The notes beneath the pieces are model-generated. The model was not told the DNA's origin, ran no database searches, and worked only from the letters and a program-made list of their open reading frames with translations. A program made the translations under genes and the position numbers. A DNA stretch of 34,145 bases. Source: Hyphomicrobiales bacterium (lineage in GTDB: Bacteria > Pseudomonadota > Alphaproteobacteria > Rhizobiales > CAJQND01). Below are positions 28,877-34,145 of the stretch, piece by piece; position 1 is the stretch's first letter, and each line of letters starts with the position of its first letter. The stretch lies in assembly GCA_028285595.1 (NCBI GenBank), contig JANQOW010000060.1, forward strand, positions 1-34,145, read 5' to 3'.

Positions 28877-30931
28877 TCAGCCGCGGCTGCGCCGCCGCCG
28901 CCGTCTGCCGCTGCCTTCGCCCTCACCATCCTCTGCCGCCGTTACTTCTTTCGGGGCGGGCAGGGTGACCTCCTGGGTGAGATTGGGGTAGCTCGCGGTT
29001 TTATGCGGGATCGCCATGGCTTCCACGAAGTGTTCCTGGAAGCGCTCCTCCACGGCGGTTTCGATTTTCTCGATCTCGCGCACCACGCGTTCAATCTCAT
29101 CGCGCGCGCCGCTGTTCAGAAGCGCAATCCGTGCGCCGGTCCCGGCCGCATTGCCTGCCGATTCCACCTTGTCCAACGCACAATCGGGGATCAGCCCCAG
29201 AACCATGGCGTACTTCACATCGATATGGCTGCCAAATGCGCCCGCCAGCCGGATGCGCTCTACCGCATCTATTTCCATCTTATCCATCAACAGCCGCACG
29301 CCGGCGTAGAGCGCTGCCTTGGCCAGTTGAATGGCGCGCACATCGTTCTGGGTCACCGCAATGGTCTGCTCGCCATCATGCAGCACGTAGTCGAACGTGC
29401 GCCCGGCCGCCCGCACCCGGGAGGACTTCGCGGCAAGAGCGCCGTCCACCACGCCGTCCTGATTGATGATGCCGGCCAGATACATCTCCGCCATCACCTC
29501 AATGATGCCTGAGCCGCAAATGCCCGTAACGCCGGTTCCTGCGGTGGCGGCTTCAAAGCCCGGATCGTCGGACCACAGATCACAGCCGATCACCCGGAAT
29601 CGCGGCTCAAGCGTCTCAGGGTCGATCCGCACCCGCTCAATCGCACCCGGCGCAGCGCGCTGGCCTGCTGAGATCTGCGCCCCTTCAAAAGCCGGCCCCG
29701 TGGGCGATGAACAGGCGAGCATCCGGTCCTTGTTGCCCAGGATGATTTCCGCGTTTGTGCCCACATCGACGATGAGCGTCATCTCATCGGAGAGGTGTGG
29801 GCTTTCCGAAAGCGCCACAGCCGCGGCGTCCGCGCCCACGTGTCCGGCAATGCAGGGCAGCACATACACATGGGCGCCGCCATTAAGCTTCAGGTTGAGC
29901 TGGCGGGCGGGACGCGTGACCGCAAGCCCCGTGGCCAGGGCAAACGGTGCGCCGCCCAGTTCAACCGGATCAATGCCGAGCAACAGGTGATGCATCACCG
30001 GGTTGCCCACCAAAACCGCTTCGAGAATATCGTCCTGGTTGATGCCCGCTTCCACGGTCACCTGACCGGCCAGCACGTTGATGGCATCCCGCACGGCCTG
30101 GGTCATCTCCACGTCGCCGCCGGGGTTCATCATCACGTACGAGACCCGGCTCATGAGGTCTTCGCCAAAACGGATCTGCGGGTTCATGAGCCCGGAGGAC
30201 GCAAGCACCTCGCCGCTGGCCAGATCGCACAAATGGGCCGCGACCGTGGTGGAGCCCACATCAATCGCCAGCCCGTAGGCCTCGTCGTGGAACCCTGGCC
30301 ATAAGCCGATGATTTGCGGCAGGTCACCCGGCAAGCGCCGGTGCACCGCCACGGTGATGGTCCAGTCGCCCTTTCGGAGCGCCGGCTGCAAATCGGCCAG
30401 AATGCGCATGTCGCAGGTGACATTCGGGATGTCCCACTGATCGCGAAGTGCATCGTAAACCCGCTCCAGGTCGGAGGAGGGGTGGTGCATGTCCGGCTCT
30501 TCAACCTCCAGATAGTGGAGGGTGGTGACCGGATCGATCTCGATGACGCGCGCTTCTGCGCGCTTACGGACCACCTGCTTGTGCACCTGGCTCTCAGGCG
30601 GCACGTCGATCACCACATCGCCCTGAACCTTGGCCTGGCACGAGAGGCGCCGGCCGGCTTTCAGGCCGCGCTTGTCGTCATAGCGGGTCTCGACGGCGGT
30701 GATGCCGGTCAGGTTGTCGGCGCTTGAGGAGATCCCATGCTTGGCGAAATCGCCCACGGAAACATCCACCTGGCAGCGCCCGCAGATGGCACGGCCGCCG
30801 CAGACGCTGTCAATATCAACGCCCAGCGCGCGGGCCGCGGTGAGGAGTGGCGTGCCGTGAGCGAAGGTGCCCCGTTTGCCCGACGGGGTGAAGACGACGA
30901 GCGCCTCCTTGGTGTTCACGCCATCGCTCAT
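28877..30931 (-). CDS. Reductive activator of corrinoid proteins (ferredoxin + ASKHA ATPase domains)
   Basis: 684 aa. N-terminal plant-type [2Fe-2S] domain (about 10-110) with Cys44, Cys50, Cys53 (CGGRAICGRC) and Cys98 (RRLSCQA). A linker region follows (about 110-215), then an ASKHA actin-like ATPase fold beginning with LAIDVGSTTVAAHLCDL (221 onward), including LIVDVGTNAEIILGN, GTGVTGICGSGIIEV and LAGAFGSHID. This is the RACo/RACE family, which uses ATP to return Co(II) corrinoid proteins to the active Co(I) state in methyltransferase systems. It lies 18 nt after the pterin methyltransferase gene. The C-terminus ends in a poly-Arg tail (SGRRRRRRSRG) not needed for the fold. AAGG precedes ATG 30931. 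Confidence 0.93.
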   Translation of the reverse strand: MSDGVNTKEALVVFTPSGKRGTFAHGTPLLTAARALGVDIDSVCGGRAICGRCQVDVSVGDFAKHGISSSADNLTGITAVETRYDDKRGLKAGRRLSCQAKVQGDVVIDVPPESQVHKQVVRKRAEARVIEIDPVTTLHYLEVEEPDMHHPSSDLERVYDALRDQWDIPNVTCDMRILADLQPALRKGDWTITVAVHRRLPGDLPQIIGLWPGFHDEAYGLAIDVGSTTVAAHLCDLASGEVLASSGLMNPQIRFGEDLMSRVSYVMMNPGGDVEMTQAVRDAINVLAGQVTVEAGINQDDILEAVLVGNPVMHHLLLGIDPVELGGAPFALATGLAVTRPARQLNLKLNGGAHVYVLPCIAGHVGADAAAVALSESPHLSDEMTLIVDVGTNAEIILGNKDRMLACSSPTGPAFEGAQISAGQRAAPGAIERVRIDPETLEPRFRVIGCDLWSDDPGFEAATAGTGVTGICGSGIIEVMAEMYLAGIINQDGVVDGALAAKSSRVRAAGRTFDYVLHDGEQTIAVTQNDVRAIQLAKAALYAGVRLLMDKMEIDAVERIRLAGAFGSHIDVKYAMVLGLIPDCALDKVESAGNAAGTGARIALLNSGARDEIERVVREIEKIETAVEERFQEHFVEAMAIPHKTASYPNLTQEVTLPAPKEVTAAEDGEGEGSGRRRRRRSRG

Positions 30932-30949
30932 GCCAGCACCTTCTTGCAG

Positions 30950-32029
30950 TTATGCCCGCCGCCGGCGGCGCCCTTCACGGCCGCCCCGTGCGCCTTCCTG
31001 GCCCGGTTTCGCCGGAGCCCGGTTGAACTTGATCCAACCGCCGCCGGCCGGGTCGTGGTTCAACAGAAAATCAGCAGCCTTGATAGCTTCGATTTCTTTA
31101 GAAGGGGTTCCCTTCGTGGCGCCAAGGCCGATGAGCGGAGCCAGTGCTGCCGGATCCACGCCCTCAGGCACCACCACGCCGAGCGCTTCCAGTTCGGCCA
31201 CCCGCGCGGCGATCTTGGCTTCGCTTGCGCCCAGTTGGACCGGGTTCATGATCGCCGATGTCATACCATGAGCTGCCGCCATGGGCAGGAACGCGTTGTT
31301 GATGCCGTGGCGGTTGGGCAGGCCGAAGGAGATGTTGGAGGCCCCGCACGTGGTGTTGACGCCCAGCTCTTCGCGCAAGCGCCGCACCAGCGTGAAGACC
31401 TGATGACCGGCCGTGGCCATGGCGCCGATCGGCATCACCAAGGGGTCCACCACAATGTCGTAGGCCGGAATGCCGTGGTCTGCTGCGCGTTCCACGATCT
31501 TCTTGGCCACCGCAAAGCGCACATCGGGATCTTCGGAGATGCCGGTATCGTCGTTGGAGATGGCGACCACGGGAACGTCGTACTTCTTCACCAGCGGCAA
31601 TACGATCTCCAGGCGCTCTTCCTCACCGGTGACCGAGTTGAGGAGAGGGCGGCCCTTTGCGGCCTCAAGGCCGTTTTCCAAGGCACCGGGCACTGATGAA
31701 TCGATGCAGAGCGGCACATCCACCAGCGCCTGCACCCGCTCCACCAGTTCCTTCATCAAAGGCGGTTCAACGAAGTTATTGTCCGCATAGCGCGGGTCTT
31801 CGGCCATTTTGTTGGAGAAGACGGCGCCGGAGTTGATGTCCAGAATATCGGCCCCGCAGGCCACCTGTTCCAGGGCGTCTTTCTCAACGGTTGAGAAATC
31901 ACCCATCTCCAGTTCCGCAGCCAGCTTCTTGCGGCCCGTTGGATTGATGCGCTCTCCGATCACGCAGAACGGACGGTCAAAACCCAGAACCACTTCCTTG
32001 GTGGCGGAGGCGACAACGGTTTCAGTCAT
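30950..32029 (-). CDS. Methyltetrahydrofolate methyltransferase (pterin-binding domain)
   Basis: 359 aa. The pterin-binding TIM-barrel shows CVIGERINPTGRKKL (about 22-36), ADILDINSGA (about 60-69), PLCIDSS, NSVTGEEERL, and VVDPLVMPIGAM. CGASNISFGLPNRHGIN (about 228-244) is the signature of CH3-H4folate:corrinoid methyltransferases of the AcsE/MtgA/MtvA type. The enzyme moves the methyl group between corrinoid protein and tetrahydrofolate. It is about 90 residues longer than AcsE, with an extra C-terminal region ending in an Arg/Gly tail (GGREGRRRRRA). It sits 24 nt after the small conserved gene and 18 nt before the corrinoid reactivase gene, in the metF-led minus-strand operon. Confidence 0.93.
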   Translation of the reverse strand: MTETVVASATKEVVLGFDRPFCVIGERINPTGRKKLAAELEMGDFSTVEKDALEQVACGADILDINSGAVFSNKMAEDPRYADNNFVEPPLMKELVERVQALVDVPLCIDSSVPGALENGLEAAKGRPLLNSVTGEEERLEIVLPLVKKYDVPVVAISNDDTGISEDPDVRFAVAKKIVERAADHGIPAYDIVVDPLVMPIGAMATAGHQVFTLVRRLREELGVNTTCGASNISFGLPNRHGINNAFLPMAAAHGMTSAIMNPVQLGASEAKIAARVAELEALGVVVPEGVDPAALAPLIGLGATKGTPSKEIEAIKAADFLLNHDPAGGGWIKFNRAPAKPGQEGARGGREGRRRRRA

Positions 32030-32053
32030 TTCAGTGAAGTCCTTTTGATGGGG

Positions 32054-32353
32054 TCAGGCCGTTGCGTGGCCGCCATTGGCGATCAGAGCCTTCAGCCGCT
32101 CTTGGTCATATTCGCTTTCCAGTGCTGCCTGGGTCGAGTTGGCAATCTCCACAATGTCCCCCTCAACGTCGGAGATATCGCGGCGCCACTCTTCAAGGTA
32201 GGCGTCCGTTTCCGACGCGCCCGAACGCATGGCCGCCATATCGATGGCCTGCTCGAAACGCTCGTCCAGTTTGCGGCTTTCCTTGGTCCGCCCGGCCTTC
32301 ACGATGACTTGGGCCGGCATGTCTCTCCAATAGACGATGGTGAGTTGTGGCAT
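32054..32353 (-). CDS. Small conserved protein of the 'virulence factor' family (misnomer)
   Basis: 99 aa. VYWRDMPAQVIVKAGR at the N-terminus, then KLDERFEQAIDMAAMRSGASETDAYLEEWRR, matches from memory the small alphaproteobacterial family named 'virulence factor' in Pfam-type databases. It has no signal peptide or membrane segment, so a cytosolic role is likely. It lies between metF and the methyl-THF methyltransferase on the same strand, so an accessory function in one-carbon or corrinoid chemistry is more likely than virulence. GGAG lies about 11 nt upstream of ATG 32353. Confidence 0.82.
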   Translation of the reverse strand: MPQLTIVYWRDMPAQVIVKAGRTKESRKLDERFEQAIDMAAMRSGASETDAYLEEWRRDISDVEGDIVEIANSTQAALESEYDQERLKALIANGGHATA

Positions 32354-32481
32354 GGGGTATCAAGCTCCAGATCTGAGCAGCAACAGTTCGCGCTCTTATG
32401 GAGGATTGTGGCCTGTGTGCGATGAAGCAACTGCGACACGCAAAAGACCGATTGCGACGATCAAAGCCTGCCGGAGAACCC

Positions 32482-33399
32482 TCAAGCCGCCCGGAGGGTC
32501 TGCTGGACCGGTGCAAGCCCTAAACTGCGGCACACGGCGACCGCGAGATCGGACTTGTTCAGAGTGAAGAAATGGAACTTCCGCACACCCTGCGCGGCCA
32601 GATCGAGCACCTGTTCAACGGCCACGCTGACGGCCACCAATCGATGGGTTTCCGGGTCGTTTTCAAGCCCTGCGAAGCGTCCATCCAGCCATTTCGGCAC
32701 GCTGGTGCCGCACTTCAACGCAAATTTCTTGGCTTTGAAGAAGTCATCGATCAAAAGAATGCCGGGGATGATCGGCTGATCAATGCCAGCAGCCCGCGCT
32801 TCGGCCACGAAATCCACAAAAAGCTGATTGTCGAAGAAGAACTGGGTAATCGCTCGGTTCGCACCGGCGTCGAGCTTCTGCTTCAGATTGTAAATATCGC
32901 CGGCTCGGGAGGGCGAATCGGGATGGCTTTCCGGATAGGCGGCCACGGAGATATCAAGATCTGTCAGATTTCGGATCCCCGCCACCAGTTCAGCAGCATT
33001 GGCATAGCCGCCTGGGTGAGGACGAAAGGCCTGACCATCAGGAGCATCGCCGCGCAACGCCACGATGCGGCGGATGCCCGCTGCCGCATACTCGCGAACC
33101 CGCTGGTCGATCTCCCGCTTGCTGCGACCAACGCAGGTGAGGTGGGCGGCAAGGTTTGTGTCCACGCTGCGGCGCAGAGTCTGAATGGCCTCAAACGATT
33201 TATCACTGGAAAGATCGTCGCTGCCGCCGGCACCACAGGTTACGGAGAGGAAACGGGGTGCATACGGCTCCAGGTTCTCCGCCGTGTTCAGCAAGCGCTC
33301 AACCGCCTTTTGCGTGCCTGGAGGGAAGAATTCGAACGAGACCTCGATCGGCGCAGTGTTTTGAGAGGCAGTCCAGGCACGGTGGGAAAGCGTGGTCAT
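32482..33399 (-). CDS. metF: Methylenetetrahydrofolate reductase
   Basis: 305 aa, usual bacterial size. The conserved FAD/folate residues are in place: Glu23 in FEFFPP, Asp118 in ALRGDAP and Gln186 in TQFFFD, matching E. coli Glu28, Asp120 and Gln183. The N-terminal LSVTCGAGGS and YPESHPDSP are also typical. The enzyme interconverts 5,10-methylene-THF and 5-methyl-THF using FAD and NAD(P)H. Here it probably either feeds methionine synthesis or runs oxidatively on methyl groups from the methylamine system encoded beside it. Strong Shine-Dalgarno GAGGAAC precedes ATG 33399, and a near-consensus promoter lies at 33431-33460. First gene of a four-gene minus-strand operon. Confidence 0.96.
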   Translation of the reverse strand: MTTLSHRAWTASQNTAPIEVSFEFFPPGTQKAVERLLNTAENLEPYAPRFLSVTCGAGGSDDLSSDKSFEAIQTLRRSVDTNLAAHLTCVGRSKREIDQRVREYAAAGIRRIVALRGDAPDGQAFRPHPGGYANAAELVAGIRNLTDLDISVAAYPESHPDSPSRAGDIYNLKQKLDAGANRAITQFFFDNQLFVDFVAEARAAGIDQPIIPGILLIDDFFKAKKFALKCGTSVPKWLDGRFAGLENDPETHRLVAVSVAVEQVLDLAAQGVRKFHFFTLNKSDLAVAVCRSLGLAPVQQTLRAA

Positions 33400-33415
33400 T
33401 GAGTGTTCCTCTTGG

Positions 33416-33435
33416 ATATAAGAATTTTGTTATAT
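33416..33435. promoter_or_regulatory. Candidate operator of metF (ATATAA-N8-TTATAT)
   Basis: ATATAA-GAATTTTG-TTATAT is a perfect 6-8-6 inverted repeat covering the -10 box and start point of the metF promoter. It is embedded in a longer 38-bp quasi-palindrome (33415-33452, about 14 of 19 half-site positions matching). AT-rich repeats of this shape are bound by ArsR-family repressors, and some proteobacterial metF genes are controlled by such proteins. No regulator gene is in the window. Confidence 0.5.
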
Positions 33436-33460
33436 AAATAAATCTTTATGTCGTTGTCAA
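33431..33460 (-). promoter_or_regulatory. Sigma70-like promoter of the metF operon
   Basis: On the minus strand, TTGACA (33460-33455) is separated by 17-18 nt from TTATAT/TATATA (33437-33431). This is close to the consensus for housekeeping sigma factors. Transcription would start near 33424, giving a leader of roughly 25 nt before the metF ATG. Confidence 0.7.
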
Positions 33461-33505
33461 GCTAGGCATTGTCGTTTTTGGCTGCCTATAGGGCGGGGCA
33501 CATGG

Positions 33506-33528
33506 TGCGACGGCGCTTGCACGTCGCA
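33506..33528 (+). other. Hairpin in the leader of the MttB-family gene
   Basis: TGCGACG-GCGCTTGCA-CGTCGCA is a perfect 7-bp stem that can be extended by two pairs (one G-T). It lies between the divergent promoters. It has no following T-run, so it is not an obvious terminator; a structured 5' leader is possible. Confidence 0.35.
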
Positions 33529-33625
33529 TCTGAGCGATGGAAAGACGTTTCGTGGGCGGCGCAAGTCTCACCCTCGGTGAATAAGGGTCACGGTCTAACG
33601 AGGGATACGGGCGGCAAGGTGCCGG

Positions 33626-33637
33626 ACCGGATCCGGT
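33626..33637. promoter_or_regulatory. Perfect 12-bp palindrome beside the MttB-family ribosome site
   Basis: ACCGGATCCGGT is fully self-complementary and ends 4 nt before the TGGAGAAGAG ribosome site of the gene at 33654. It could be a small operator or an RNA fold influencing translation; in GC-rich DNA a chance palindrome is also possible. Confidence 0.3.
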
Positions 33638-33653
33638 GAGTGGAGAAGAGATC

Positions 33654-34145
33654 ATGGCGGAATCCGCAGAAGATGCAGGAGCAGGCGAAGGCCGCGGCGG
33701 ACGTCGGGGCCGGCGGTCGGGTGGCGGCGCAGAAGCACGCCGCGCAAAGCGCACGTCGGGCGGCGTCAAACAGTTGACCTACATCACACGTCAGATCCCC
33801 GAGTATGAGCTGTTGTCCGAAGAGGGTCTCGCGCTGATCGAGGCTAATGCCGATAAGGTTCAGGAGGAAATCGGCATTGATTTTCGTGATGACCCTGAAG
33901 CGCTGCAAATGTGGCGGGATGCCGGTGCCGATGTGCAGGGCGAGCGTGTTCATATGCCAAAGGGCCTGTGCCGCGAGCTCATGAAGACCGCGCCAAAAGA
34001 GTTCACGCAGCATGCCAGAAACCCTGAGCGGAACGTGGTCATTGGCGGCAAGAACACAGTGTTCGCGCCGGTTTACGGACCGCCTTTCGTGCGCGATCTG
34101 GAGGGTAACCGCCGCTATGCCACGCTGGAGGATTTCCAGAATTTC
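33654..34145 (+). CDS. MttB-family trimethylamine-type methyltransferase, 5' part only
   Basis: 164 codons are visible; the family is usually about 470-520 aa, so most is beyond the window. After a Gly/Arg-rich N-terminal tail (residues 11-37, GRGGRRGRRSGGG), the chain reads QIPEYELLSEEGLALIEANADKVQEEIGIDF, then PKGLCRELMKTAPKEFTQHARNPERNVVIGG and PVYGPPFVRDLEGNRRYAT, typical of COG5598/MttB. The family transfers methyl groups from tri- or quaternary amines to a corrinoid protein. Most bacterial members lack pyrrolysine and act on betaines. The substrate and any amber codon cannot be seen here. GGAG lies 9-10 nt before ATG 33654. It is divergent from the metF operon that encodes the companion proteins, which supports the assignment. 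Confidence 0.9.
   Translation, partial: MAESAEDAGAGEGRGGRRGRRSGGGAEARRAKRTSGGVKQLTYITRQIPEYELLSEEGLALIEANADKVQEEIGIDFRDDPEALQMWRDAGADVQGERVHMPKGLCRELMKTAPKEFTQHARNPERNVVIGGKNTVFAPVYGPPFVRDLEGNRRYATLEDFQNF

Noticed and set aside
30737-31696. Plus-strand 319-aa frame over reactivase and methyltransferase genes
   Set aside because: Crosses two confident minus-strand genes with conserved motifs; no motif of its own.
32572-33402. Plus-strand 276-aa frame over metF
   Set aside because: Antisense to metF, whose catalytic residues are all present.
33400-33653. Possible SAM, cobalamin or THF riboswitch near metF and the MttB-family gene
   Set aside because: I looked for the conserved cores I know of these riboswitches and did not find them; only generic hairpins are present.

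Overview
The window looks like a chromosomal segment of an alphaproteobacterium. GC content is high by eye, most genes are tightly packed, and GTG or TTG starts appear at several genes. Best-recognised proteins (ETF-ubiquinone oxidoreductase, MetF, the alphaproteobacterial small 'virulence factor' family, an MttB-type methyltransferase with a corrinoid reactivase, and a NuoE-tail-like helix-hairpin-helix domain) are typical of Rhizobiales/Rhodobacterales-like or related marine groups. I cannot place the genus.

Layout. (1) 1-619: cut-off 2-hydroxyacid dehydrogenase. (2) About 620-3760: a small, decayed accessory island. It holds an internally deleted tyrosine integrase, a strongly AT-rich orphan membrane-protein gene, a gene fragment abutting an intact tRNA-Arg(CCT), and a degenerate second tRNA-Arg 3' portion in opposite orientation. 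(3) 3977-6511: a secreted Gly/Ala-repeat protein, a sterol-desaturase-family hydroxylase and an uncharacterised anchored protein. (4) 6609-10952: an RND efflux pump (adaptor plus inner-membrane transporter, no outer-membrane channel). (5) 11101-14267: ETF-QO, divergent from a family-4-like uracil-DNA glycosylase and a GNAT acetyltransferase. (6) 14467-17768: a two-gene unit encoding a P-loop NTPase and a TIR-domain protein, 2 nt apart, which is the best candidate here for an undescribed (probably anti-phage or stress) system. (7) 17892-21573: DMT transporter, fatty acid desaturase, small Cys-containing secreted protein, OmpA lipoprotein, SnoaL/NTF2-like protein. (8) 21728-25752: LuxR-HTH/GAF/class III cyclase, anchored helix-hairpin-helix protein, uncharacterised 614-aa membrane protein. 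(9) 25754-28649: overlapping operon of methyltransferase, Gfo/Idh/MocA oxidoreductase and sugar isomerase/epimerase-like protein. (10) 28877-34145: one-carbon/methylamine module, with metF, a small conserved protein, methyl-THF methyltransferase and corrinoid reactivase on the minus strand, divergent from an MttB-family methyltransferase that runs off the right edge.

How the last module works (family knowledge plus inference): an MttB-family enzyme moves a methyl group from a quaternary or tertiary amine to a corrinoid protein (not in the window). The pterin methyltransferase passes it to tetrahydrofolate, MetF oxidises or reduces the methyl-THF/methylene-THF pair, and the ASKHA ferredoxin-like protein re-reduces inactive cob(II)alamin. 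Three of these proteins carry Arg/Gly-rich terminal tails, which may be a shared association feature. A strong sigma70-like promoter with an ATATAA-N8-TTATAT inverted repeat lies in front of metF.
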